Assembly: GCF_900010725.2 (NCBI RefSeq)
Contig: NZ_LR734832.1
Coordinates: 85,459 to 149,458, forward strand
Length of the DNA: 64,000 nucleotides
Direction: 5' to 3'
Source: Planktothrix serta PCC 8927
GTDB lineage: Bacteria; Cyanobacteriota; Cyanobacteriia; Cyanobacteriales; Microcoleaceae
Positions 36,647-44,550 of the stretch are shown here, in pieces. A program made the translations under genes and the position numbers. A model generated the notes under the pieces. It worked only from the letters and a program-made list of their open reading frames with translations, did no database searches and was not told where the DNA came from. Position 1 is the first letter of the stretch, and each line of letters begins with the position of its first letter.

Positions 36647-37272
36647 ACTGACTCAATGGTAACACTAAAAATTGACAATATTTCTGGAGGAACTTTATCT
36701 AAAAGCCAATCATTTTTTAGTCGCTTCAAGCGAGAAAGTCCATCCTTGGGTAGTAAATTTGTTTTCACTATTAAAAATAAAGTTATTATATCTTCTTCTG
36801 GGTCTTCGTGTAAATCTAAGCATAGTTCTTGTATACTTTCATTAAATATTTCCTTGATTTTTAAAAGGCTTTCATCCAGTAATGAAATCAGGATTTTATT
36901 TTCTTTTAAAAACTCAACAACAGATTTTTGGTTTTCATTTTCAATACTAAAATTTTTTAAGCTATTTTCAATTTGATTTTTTAAGCGAAGTTCAACATCC
37001 CTTACTTTTACTTTTTGATAGTCGAAAGAATAAGTAGGTATTTTTTTACCCTTATAGTTGCTAATTTTTAACCATACAGCTTTGTCAGGAGCATCTGTAT
37101 TTTCAGGGTTTCTATCAATATTTATTTTTTTTTGACTAATAATGCTATCAAACTTATCTTTATAGCAACTATACTCTTTAATACTACTATCTGTTTTCAT
37201 GTCCTTCTCCAAGGTCAAACTATTAAAAAACTCAAGCTTTGCGTTTTTTTCTTCTTCTTGTATTATTGACAC
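36643..37272 (-). CDS. Hypothetical partner of HEPN protein
   Basis: 209 residues from a GTG at 37,272. GGAGAGG sits nine bases before it, which favours this start over the ATG at 37,200. The N-terminus is charged and likely flexible. The C-terminal ~100 residues (LLDESLLKIKEIFNESIQELCLDLHEDPEEDIITLFLIVKTNLL then KRLKNDWLLDKVP) look like a small alpha/beta domain found next to HEPN genes. The four-base ATGA overlap with the HEPN gene supports an antitoxin or partner role. Family not recognised by name. Confidence 0.6.
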   Translation of the reverse strand: MSIIQEEEKNAKLEFFNSLTLEKDMKTDSSIKEYSCYKDKFDSIISQKKINIDRNPENTDAPDKAVWLKISNYKGKKIPTYSFDYQKVKVRDVELRLKNQIENSLKNFSIENENQKSVVEFLKENKILISLLDESLLKIKEIFNESIQELCLDLHEDPEEDIITLFLIVKTNLLPKDGLSRLKRLKNDWLLDKVPPEILSIFSVTIESV

Positions 37273-37309
37273 TCTTTATACCTCTCCTTTCAAGAATTTA
37301 ACCATCAAC

Positions 37310-37978
37310 TTAAGAAATAAAATATGGAATACCCGCCTTTTCAATTACAGAAAGCAAAGATTTTTTTTGCTCCTGCGCTTTTTTGACTTGTTCCTCTAAT
37401 TCTTTTAAGTCTGATTCATCTAAAGCTATAAAAAACTCTTTCTCCCCGGATTTATCTAAATAATTTAGTTTTAATAAATGAATTATTAATGTACCTTCTA
37501 CACTATCACTCAATTCCTCCTTAAAAATTGGCCTTACATCTGTTATAATTTTAGCTTTTAAATATAAACGCTCGTATTCAGATAATAGAATTCGCGCTTT
37601 AGATGTAGAGCCAAGAGTGCCTTCTAAAAGATTTAGAGCTTTTAATATAAGTTCTTTTAATTGTTGTTGCTGTTCAAAAGATAAATCTTCTAAGTCAGTA
37701 ATAATAGATTCGCTCAAGTCTTCAGACAATTTATCATTGTCGTATTGAGTATATTCACGAAGATCATATATAGAAGCTAAAGCAAGTATAATTTGATATA
37801 CATTTTGAGGATCTATTTCTGGAACAACCTTAGAAACTTCAGTAGCTATCTCTTTATTTTTTAAAGATGGTTTTGATTCAGCTACTGCTTTTAAAACAGA
37901 TTCTACTACTTTCTTATCAAGTGTAGCAATTAGTTGTAGACCTGGAATATATCGATCAGGGATTTGCAATACAGCCAT
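37310..37978 (-). CDS. Hypothetical protein, third gene of the HEPN cluster
   Basis: 222 residues from the ATG at 37,978 (MAVLQIPDRYIPGLQ); the frame extends to a TTG at 38,020 but that adds no conserved-looking sequence. Helical N-terminal two-thirds (VESVLKAVAESKPSLKNKEI, then LSFEQQQQLKELILKALNLLEG) and a C-terminal alpha/beta segment (VRPIFKEELSDSVEGTLIIHLLKLNYLD, then EFFIALDESDLKELEEQVKKA). That last part faintly recalls the COMM domain of COMMD proteins. It lies 37 bases upstream of the next gene and on the same strand, so one operon of three genes is likely. Function unknown. Confidence 0.55.
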   Translation of the reverse strand: MAVLQIPDRYIPGLQLIATLDKKVVESVLKAVAESKPSLKNKEIATEVSKVVPEIDPQNVYQIILALASIYDLREYTQYDNDKLSEDLSESIITDLEDLSFEQQQQLKELILKALNLLEGTLGSTSKARILLSEYERLYLKAKIITDVRPIFKEELSDSVEGTLIIHLLKLNYLDKSGEKEFFIALDESDLKELEEQVKKAQEQKKSLLSVIEKAGIPYFIS

Positions 37979-38171
37979 TTCAAACCTACTCTCTCTTATA
38001 CCTAAAGAATAATTATACAACTTTAAACATTTTTTTGTTTAAAGTTCAGCTAAACATATAGGGATAAGCATGGATCAGACGACTGCTATAACTAAAATCT
38101 AAGGCGATTGCTATCAATCCCGCTAATACCCCAACAAAACTGCCCATATCTCCTTAGACAGATAGGGTTAA

Positions 38172-38200
38172 CGGGGATCAAAAACTATTTTTGATCCCCG
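38172..38200. repeat. Hairpin downstream of hemA
   Basis: CGGGGATCAAAAA and TTTTTGATCCCCG form a 13-bp perfect stem with a three-base loop. It sits 40 bases past the hemA stop on the minus strand. No T-run follows the stem, so terminator function is only possible. Confidence 0.5.
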
Positions 38201-38239
38201 CGTTATTAGTAGAAAAAATTCAGGACAAACAGAGCCAAC

Positions 38240-39538
38240 CTAACTATATTGCTGACTCGAATTCTTTTCCGGCTCTAAATTAAACAAAGTTTGTAAGGTT
38301 TGCATCGCACGACGTCGAGCTTCAATATCCTGTTGGGCGCGAAGTTGTACCATTGGGTCATGGAGAATTTTATTCACAATTCCCCGTGTTAAAGCTTCAA
38401 TCACTTCTTGATGTTTATCAGCAAATTCTGAACCTAAACGAGATAAAGCTTTTTCTAATTCCTGTTCTCGGATCGTTTCAATTTTATCGCGTAAACAGTT
38501 AATTACCGGAACAGTTTCTAAACTGCGCCACCAAACATCAAAAGCTTGTACTTCTTCGTCTAATAGAACTTCGGCTTCCTGTGCCATTTGACGGCGACTC
38601 TCATGATTTTGGGCGACAACGGCTTTTAAATCATCCACATTATAGGCTTGAACATTCGCTAATTCACTCACGTCTGTAGCAATATTTCGGGGTACAGAAA
38701 TATCCACTAACATCAACGATTGAGAGGGGGTTAAAATCGTTTCCAATTTAGCTCGATCTATAATTGGTTCTGTAGCCGAGGTACTCGTAAATACAATATC
38801 AGAATCCGCCATTACCGACATCATTTCCGACATTGTATAAATCTGTAAATTAGCATCGGGAAATTGATTGGCTAATTCTTTTGCTCGTCCTAAAGTTCGA
38901 TTTAAAATTGAAATTTGGTTCGCACCTTTAGAGATTAAATGCTGAACTAATAAGCGAGACATTTTCCCCGCTCCTAAAATCGCAACGCGATGATTCCCTA
39001 AATTCTGCACCTTCATCTGAACTAATTCCACCGCAGCCGAACTAATAGAAACCGCACCTGTGCCAATACTGGTTTCGGTTCTCACCCGTTTTCCGGCGGT
39101 TAATGCTTGGGTAAATAAACGGTTAAGAATTCGACTAATCCCTTTATGTTGTTGACTTAATTTATGAGTTTGTTTAACTTGAGATAAAATTTGCCCTTCC
39201 CCTAAGACTAAACTATCTAAGCCAGAGGCTACTCTCATTAAGTGCATGATGGCATCATCATGAAGCAGAGTAAATAAATGGGGACGTAATTGATGTAAAG
39301 ATAACTTACTTTTTTCTGATAAAAACTGAGTCACTTCCCGAATTCCGGGTTGAGTTTCGGTAGCAACTAAATAAATTTCTAAACGGTTACAAGTGCTAAG
39401 AATCGCCACTTCTTCAAGATGAGGATAACTCAATAAATGAGCGATCCCACCTTCTAATTGAGGTTCGGGAATACTCAATTTTTCACGAACTTCAACGGGC
39501 GCGGTCTTATGACTCAGACCTACAACAGCAATATTCAT
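38240..39538 (-). CDS. hemA: Glutamyl-tRNA reductase
   Basis: 432 residues. [22 protein letters not shown] opens the catalytic domain; the active-site Cys is in [11 protein letters not shown] (~50). [18 protein letters not shown] and the NADPH-binding domain [19 protein letters not shown] follow, then a C-terminal dimerisation helix. It catalyses the first committed step to 5-aminolevulinate for chlorophyll, haem and phycobilins, normally heme- and GluBP-regulated. It is separated from the F/SBPase gene by a heptamer-repeat tract. Confidence 0.97.
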   Translation of the reverse strand: MNIAVVGLSHKTAPVEVREKLSIPEPQLEGGIAHLLSYPHLEEVAILSTCNRLEIYLVATETQPGIREVTQFLSEKSKLSLHQLRPHLFTLLHDDAIMHLMRVASGLDSLVLGEGQILSQVKQTHKLSQQHKGISRILNRLFTQALTAGKRVRTETSIGTGAVSISSAAVELVQMKVQNLGNHRVAILGAGKMSRLLVQHLISKGANQISILNRTLGRAKELANQFPDANLQIYTMSEMMSVMADSDIVFTSTSATEPIIDRAKLETILTPSQSLMLVDISVPRNIATDVSELANVQAYNVDDLKAVVAQNHESRRQMAQEAEVLLDEEVQAFDVWWRSLETVPVINCLRDKIETIREQELEKALSRLGSEFADKHQEVIEALTRGIVNKILHDPMVQLRAQQDIEARRRAMQTLQTLFNLEPEKNSSQQYS

Positions 39539-39579
39539 ACAACAGTTGTTATAAATACGGGTTTAAAAATGGGTAATTA

Positions 39580-39717
39580 AACAGTAAACAGTTATCAGTA
39601 AACAGTTATTAGTCGTTAACCGTTTATCGTTAATCGTTATCGTTATCAATGGGTGGATAAAAACCAATAATTGATAACTGATAACTGATAACTGATTACT
39701 GATTACTGATTACTTAG
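39580..39717. repeat. Heptanucleotide short tandem repeats (STRR)
   Basis: Arrays of seven-base units: AGTAAAC/AGTTATC variants at the left, then GATAACT repeated three times, then GATTACT three times. It fills most of the hemA-F/SBPase gap and reaches the last codons of the latter gene. Such STRRs are typical of filamentous cyanobacteria. Confidence 0.85.
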
Positions 39718-40751
39718 TGCAACTGAATTGCCTTCGGTTTATCAAACATATGGACAGTATCGACAAAACGAGCAGTCTTAGACAGAGAAGAAATGACTAA
39801 ACTTTGAGTCCGAGCGCCACCACTAAAGAAGCGCACCCCTTCCATCAAAGTACCCGGTGTAATCCCACAAGCTGCAAATAACACCGTTTCACCGGAAGCC
39901 AATTCATGGGAATTATAGACTTTATCAGGATCATTAATTCCCATTTCTTTGAGGCGAGCCAGATTACCCTCTCTGCTTTCCCCAATTAATCCTGTTTTCA
40001 CCACTTCTGGATCATAGATTAACTGGCCTTGGAAGTGACCGCCTAAAGCCCGCATCGCCGCAGCCGAAATCACTCCTTCTGGTGCAGCCCCGATCCCCAT
40101 GAGTGCGTGAATATTAGTTCCCGAAAATGCACAGGAAATGGCAGCCGAAACGTCACCATCACTAATCAAACGGACACGCGCACCCGCCTTGCGAATTTCT
40201 TCGATCAGTTCTTTATGACGGGGACGATCCATGACCACCACCACTAAGTCCTCAACGCTGCGGTTCATGCAGTCCGAGAGAATTTTCAGGTTTTCAGTGG
40301 CGGATTTGTTAATATCAACGTGATCCTTAGCCACCGCAGGAGCCGCTAATTTCTTCATGTAGAAATCAGGAGCCGCGAATAATCCGCCTTTTTCAGAAAT
40401 CGCTAACACCGCCATCGAGCCATTTTGACCGTAGGCGACTAAGTTAGTTCCTTCGCAGGGGTCAACCGCAATATCAATTTCCAGCAGTTCGTCAGGGTTA
40501 CAATATTTAGCCGCATCTTCTTGGGTACAGATCCCGACTTGCTCACCAATATAAAGCATGGGGGCTTCGTCCCGTTCCCCTTCCCCAATTACGATCCGTC
40601 CTCTCATGTGAATTTGGTTCATGCGTTTACGCATGGCTTCCACCGCCACATGGTCGGCTTCATTTTTGTCGCCTTTCCCCATCAAACGAGCAGAAGCAAT
40701 AGCCGCTTGCTCGACGACTTCAATAATCTCTAATCCAATGACATTATCCAC
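39714..40751 (-). CDS. glpX: GlpX-type fructose-1,6-/sedoheptulose-1,7-bisphosphatase (class II)
   Basis: 345 residues from a GTG at 40,751 with GGGAGGAG eight bases before it. A longer frame to 40,799 exists, but the family starts at [22 protein letters not shown] and 345 residues is the usual length. Key motifs: [14 protein letters not shown] (metal and phosphate binding), [16 protein letters not shown], and [20 protein letters not shown]. In cyanobacteria this bifunctional enzyme does both Calvin-cycle bisphosphatase steps. It is next to hemA on the same strand. Confidence 0.95.
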   Translation of the reverse strand: MDNVIGLEIIEVVEQAAIASARLMGKGDKNEADHVAVEAMRKRMNQIHMRGRIVIGEGERDEAPMLYIGEQVGICTQEDAAKYCNPDELLEIDIAVDPCEGTNLVAYGQNGSMAVLAISEKGGLFAAPDFYMKKLAAPAVAKDHVDINKSATENLKILSDCMNRSVEDLVVVVMDRPRHKELIEEIRKAGARVRLISDGDVSAAISCAFSGTNIHALMGIGAAPEGVISAAAMRALGGHFQGQLIYDPEVVKTGLIGESREGNLARLKEMGINDPDKVYNSHELASGETVLFAACGITPGTLMEGVRFFSGGARTQSLVISSLSKTARFVDTVHMFDKPKAIQLH

Positions 40752-41081
40752 AGAATTTTCTCCTCCCAACAGTTTGAGATTGCCGGATTGATTACACACT
40801 CCCAGTGTTCCAGTCTATCAGAGGGGGGGATTTCCTTTTCATTTAGCCCAGCATAGTTTTTGTTAATTTTTACTGCGGGTTAGGGGATTAAGTTTGAGGG
40901 GTTATCGAAAATGGGAGCAAGAAGGAACAAAAACCATCAGGAACGTTGGTGTCGGGATGAATGGCGACGATCTAGTGCAGAATTCACTTACAAGAGTAGT
41001 AAAGTCTATCTGGCTAAGTGCCCCGCACCATTAGCGAAGCTTGGGTGTGCGGGAGTATGTCAAGATCCAAATTCCCATTTC
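40752..41081. other. Intergenic region, no credible gene
   Basis: 330 bases between two minus-strand genes. CCCGCAC (41,022-41,028) and GTGCGGG (41,047-41,053) form a 7-bp stem, similar to the GC-rich repeat at 22,295. A 70-codon frame on the plus strand (40,911) has Cys/Arg-rich, non-protein-like content and is not called. Confidence 0.5.
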
Positions 41082-41753
41082 TCAACTCAGATCGGATGCG
41101 GGACGTTGACTGCTGACCGTTGATTTTTGACGGTCTGTTTCCCGGTTATTGCTAAATTTATTAAAAACGAAATCTTCAGGGCGGTCAACATCTGATAACA
41201 GGGGTAATTCACCGACAGACAAATTGAGCATTTTAGAACGGTTAATGGTTTTTTGAAAGACTTCTGCGGTTCCCCAAGAAATTCCTGAGAATAATTCGGG
41301 AAAATAATCCTTTAACCCAATTAAATAATATCCCCCATCTTGAGCAGGGCCGAGAACAATATCGTGATGTTTGAGAGATTCAAACCCCTGAGCTAAAATA
41401 TCTACAGTTAAACTAGGGCAGTCTGTACCAATGGTAATAATATCGGTTTTTCCTTCATGAAATGCGGTTTCAAAGGCTTTGCTCATGCGTTCACCTAAAT
41501 CCCCAAAACATTGAGCATCATAAATTAAATCAGACCCCAACCAATTCTGCATAACATCTAAATTTCCTCCGGTAAACCTAACCTCAATGGATACAGAATT
41601 TAACGCCTGTAATTGTCGGGCAATTTTTAGGGTTTTTTCAGTCATTTGACGATGAAGATTAGCCGCGCCGATTTCTCCCAAAACTGGAATTAACCGTGTT
41701 TTTGTTTTTCCCGGTTCAGGATAGCGAGTAAAAATAATTAAATGTTTTTTCAT
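41082..41753 (-). CDS. TIGR04282-type (DUF2064) glycosyltransferase, arsenosugar-linked family
   Basis: 223 residues. It opens HLIIFTRYPEPGKTKTRLIPVLGE, then FGDLGERMSKAF, ITIGTDCPSLT and VLGPAQDGGYYLIGL, the family hallmark series of nucleotidyltransferase-like GT-A proteins. Members are linked to arsenosugar biosynthesis in cyanobacteria. The last ~15 residues (RQKSTVSSQRPASDLS) look like read-through into repeat-derived DNA. It lies 140 bases from nadA on the same strand. Confidence 0.85.
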   Translation of the reverse strand: MKKHLIIFTRYPEPGKTKTRLIPVLGEIGAANLHRQMTEKTLKIARQLQALNSVSIEVRFTGGNLDVMQNWLGSDLIYDAQCFGDLGERMSKAFETAFHEGKTDIITIGTDCPSLTVDILAQGFESLKHHDIVLGPAQDGGYYLIGLKDYFPELFSGISWGTAEVFQKTINRSKMLNLSVGELPLLSDVDRPEDFVFNKFSNNRETDRQKSTVSSQRPASDLS

Positions 41754-41852
41754 AGGGTATGGGTATCCGTTTATTGATTGTTTTAAGGAAAAAAGGTTTC
41801 CTGGTTTTGCTTTAATCGGGAATTAGGGTTATTTTAAATTTGATCATCTCAG

Positions 41853-41876
41853 GGCGGGGAAACCCTGCCCCTACGA
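41853..41876. repeat. Short palindrome with CCCCTAC edge
   Basis: GGGCGGGG, a short AAA-centred loop and CCCTGCCCCTAC form an imperfect stem between the glycosyltransferase gene and nadA. It belongs to the CCCCTAC-edge palindrome group noted elsewhere in the window. Confidence 0.45.
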
Positions 41877-41893
41877 CATAAAAGATTTGTCTG

Positions 41894-42868
41894 TTATTTA
41901 CTCATTTCTAACATTCGTTGAATCGGACGCAAAGCGGCGATTCTGATTTCTTCAGAAATCGTAATTTCCGGCGTGCGATTTTTCATGGATAAATACAATT
42001 TTTCCAGGGTATTTAACCTCATGTGAGGACATTCATTACAGGCACAGCTACTCATTGGAGGCGCCGGAATAAAAGATTTACCTTGGGTTTCCTTTTCCAT
42101 TTGATGAATAATTCCCGGTTCAGTCGCCACAATGAAACTAGACTTAGGGCTATTCTTAGCATACCTTAATAAGGCCGTTGTTGAACCAATATAATCGGCA
42201 TGACGCAAAACCGGAGGTTCACATTCAGGATGAGCAATAATTTCTGCTTCTGGATGTTCAATTTTCAGTTGGACTAACTTTTTCTCAGAGAAGTTTTCAT
42301 GTACCAGACAAGCCCCTTGCCATAGTAACAGGTCTCGCCCGGTTTCTGCGATTACATATCGTCCGAGATTGCGATCGGGGGCAAAAATAATCGGTTGATC
42401 TTCGGGAATTTGTCGGACAATATCCACCGCATTAGAACTGGTGCAAATAATATCACTCATGGCTTTAATTTCAGCCGTACAGTTAATATAGGACACCACC
42501 AGATGATCTTGATGTTCGGCTTTAAATTCAGCAAAAGCATCAGGGGGACAACTTTCTGCTAAAGAACACCCCGCATTTAAGTCAGGTAACAACACTAATT
42601 TATCAGGATTCAAAATTTTAGCTGTTTCTGCCATAAAGTGAACCCCCGCAAACACAATCACATCAGCATTCGTCTGGGAAGCTTGGCGAGATAACCCCAG
42701 AGAATCTCCAATATAGTCAGCAATATCTTGAATATCGGGATCTTGATAATAGTGGGCTAAAATAACCGCATTTAACTCTTGTTTCAAGACTTGAATCGCT
42801 GCAAACAAATCTTCGGGTAAATCCGTAACTTGAGAACCGTTTTGTCTGGGAAGTGTTGATGTAAACAC
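41894..42868 (-). CDS. nadA: Quinolinate synthase
   Basis: 324 residues, GTG start. Motifs: [71 protein letters not shown], and [12 protein letters not shown] near the C-terminus; the three cluster-ligand Cys are in those last segments. NadA condenses iminoaspartate with dihydroxyacetone phosphate to make quinolinate for NAD synthesis, using a [4Fe-4S] cluster. It is divergent from the metallophosphoesterase gene. The start could be a nearby alternative codon, since no strong Shine-Dalgarno is seen. Confidence 0.96.
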   Translation of the reverse strand: MFTSTLPRQNGSQVTDLPEDLFAAIQVLKQELNAVILAHYYQDPDIQDIADYIGDSLGLSRQASQTNADVIVFAGVHFMAETAKILNPDKLVLLPDLNAGCSLAESCPPDAFAEFKAEHQDHLVVSYINCTAEIKAMSDIICTSSNAVDIVRQIPEDQPIIFAPDRNLGRYVIAETGRDLLLWQGACLVHENFSEKKLVQLKIEHPEAEIIAHPECEPPVLRHADYIGSTTALLRYAKNSPKSSFIVATEPGIIHQMEKETQGKSFIPAPPMSSCACNECPHMRLNTLEKLYLSMKNRTPEITISEEIRIAALRPIQRMLEMSK

Positions 42869-42996
42869 AGTGAGAACCTTCTAGGAAGCGTGATTGATCT
42901 TGAATTGTAGCTCCTAATTATAGTCGAATTCACCAAAAAGGGGGCTTCACTCTTCCCTCAGAATTGCTTATCCTAGATTCAGAAACCTTTGAAATC

Positions 42997-43929
42997 ATGA
43001 CCGTTGTGAATATTAAACCGATTAAAATTGCCGTTGTTGGAGATGTTCATGATCAATGGGAAAACGATGACACCCTAGCGTTGAAGTCTTTAGGGGTTGA
43101 TTTAGTGCTGTTTGTCGGGGATTTTGGCAATGAGGCGGTAGAGGTCGTGAGAAAGATCGCCTCGGTGGATATTCCCAAAGCGGTCGTTTTTGGCAACCAT
43201 GACGCTTGGTACACCGCAACGGAATGGGGCCGCAAAAAATGCCCCTATAATCGCAAAACGGAAGATTGGGTACAAGAACAATTGGATATTATCGGGGCGG
43301 ATCACGTTGGTTACGGAAAACGGGATTTTCCCCACCTGCAATTAACCGTTGTTGGCGGTCGTCCCTTTAGTTGGGGTGGCCCAGAATGGAAATATAACGG
43401 TTTTTACGAGGAACGATTTGGGGTTAATGGTTTTGCAGCATCCACTCAGCGCATGATTAAGGCGGTTCAAACCGCTACTTTTGACCGGATTCTGTTTTTG
43501 GGTCACAACGGCCCAACGGGGTTAGGAGAGGCTGCTGAGGCTCCCTGTGGCAAGGATTGGAGCCCGATCGGGGGAGATTATGGTGATCCTGATTTGGCGG
43601 AGGCGATCGCCTACAGTCGGACTTTGGGTAAAACCATTCCCCTAGTTGCTTTTGGTCACATGCACCATACCCTTCGCCATACCAAAACCCGTCCCCGTCA
43701 ACGGTTAATTACCAGCCCGGAAGGGACGGTTTATCTGAATTCCGCTTGTGTGAGTCGGATTCGAGAAACGCCCCAAGGGAAGCAACGGAATTTTTCGATG
43801 GTGATGTTAGACCAAGACCAAGTATCGGAAGTCTCGTTAGTTTGGGTGGGTGAGGATTTTCAGGTGATTGAAACGGAATTGTTGTATTGCTCAACTCAGC
43901 ACTTGGCACAATCGACATCCATGCTATAA
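42997..43929 (+). CDS. TIGR04168-type metallophosphoesterase
   Basis: 310 residues from an ATG at 42,997; the frame extends 33 bases to a TTG that adds nothing conserved. Calcineurin-like motifs: VVGDVHDQWE (GDxH), VLFVGDFGN (GDxxD-like), VFGNHDAWY (GNHD), FLGHNGP and LVAFGHMHHTLRH (GHxH). The metal-site residues are all present. Substrate unknown; this family is conserved in cyanobacteria and plants. It lies just upstream of tRNA-Ser. Confidence 0.85.
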   Translation: MTVVNIKPIKIAVVGDVHDQWENDDTLALKSLGVDLVLFVGDFGNEAVEVVRKIASVDIPKAVVFGNHDAWYTATEWGRKKCPYNRKTEDWVQEQLDIIGADHVGYGKRDFPHLQLTVVGGRPFSWGGPEWKYNGFYEERFGVNGFAASTQRMIKAVQTATFDRILFLGHNGPTGLGEAAEAPCGKDWSPIGGDYGDPDLAEAIAYSRTLGKTIPLVAFGHMHHTLRHTKTRPRQRLITSPEGTVYLNSACVSRIRETPQGKQRNFSMVMLDQDQVSEVSLVWVGEDFQVIETELLYCSTQHLAQSTSML

Positions 43930-43954
43930 TTATTTAGCTCAACGGTGAGCAGTT

Positions 43955-44039
43955 GGAGAGGTGGCAGAGTGGTCGAATGCGCCTGACTTGAAATCAGGTG
44001 AACTGAAAGGTTCCGGGGGTTCGAATCCCCCCCTCTCCG
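43955..44039 (+). tRNA. tRNA-Ser (UGA)
   Basis: 85 nt. Acceptor stem GGAGAGG pairs with CCTCTCC, discriminator G. The anticodon loop CTTGAAA in stem CCTGA/TCAGG gives anticodon TGA at 43,989-43,991. A long variable arm (class II) and the T-arm GGGGGTTCGAATCCCCC are present. No CCA is encoded. A MITE-like repeat begins three bases downstream. Confidence 0.96.
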
Positions 44040-44042
44040 TCC

Positions 44043-44424
44043 CAGGGCTGTTTCATTCTCGGATCTAAAATGCGATCGCCTGAGAATAGAGGGCGGGTTT
44101 AGGGAGATAATTACTGATCATTAAAGCTCGTCTCGGAACCCGCCCCTACGGTTTAATTGTTGATTACTGCTCAAATGCGATGCCGCAAGGCGGCGGCTAC
44201 GCGAGCAGATTTTTTCAACAACAAAATGTAGGGGCGGGTTCTGTAATTATCTTCAATTCTAACCAATAATCTGACTAAACCCGCCCCTCTAAACCCGCCC
44301 CTCAGATGATGAGATCGCCTTTTTACTATTAATATGAAATCATATTTTCTGTTTAAATGTTGTCTAAAACTTGCCCCAGATCAAAGGTTTAGCGATCGCA
44401 AATTTTGAGAATGAAACAGCCCTG
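44043..44424. repeat. MITE-like element, copy 1 (18-bp terminal inverted repeats)
   Basis: Terminal inverted repeats CAGGGCTGTTTCATTCTC (44,043-44,060) and its complement (44,407-44,424) bound 382 bases without a gene. Inside are TGCGATCGC copies near both ends and two GGGCGGGTT...AACCCGCCCC palindrome pairs. A second, related copy is at 57,841-58,094. The interior matches it over most of its length with small changes. Confidence 0.8.
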
Positions 44425-44550
44425 CCTTAACAAGGGGGGGACACGAGATCAAAGTCCCCCTTTTTAAGGGGGATTTAGGGGGATCTAATCTCGGCTGTAA
44501 TCAGGGGTTTTCGGCTTAAGTTAACACCGATGGCGAGAAGCTTACCCAGC
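44425..44550. repeat. G-rich palindromic repeat (AGGGGGATTTAGGGGGATCT type)
   Basis: Downstream of the MITE, AAGTCCCCC and AAGGGGGATT with a second GGGGGATCT form a hairpin at 44,451-44,486. It is similar to the arms of the in-frame insertion in the FGE gene at 6,891. No gene is seen in this stretch. Confidence 0.55.

Noticed and set aside
38172-38200. hemA terminator
   Set aside because: Perfect stem but no T-run in the minus-strand direction, so it is recorded only as a hairpin.
40911-41123. 70-codon plus-strand frame
   Set aside because: Cys/Arg-rich composition, no start signal, overlaps the 3' end of the TIGR04282 gene and a GC-rich palindrome.
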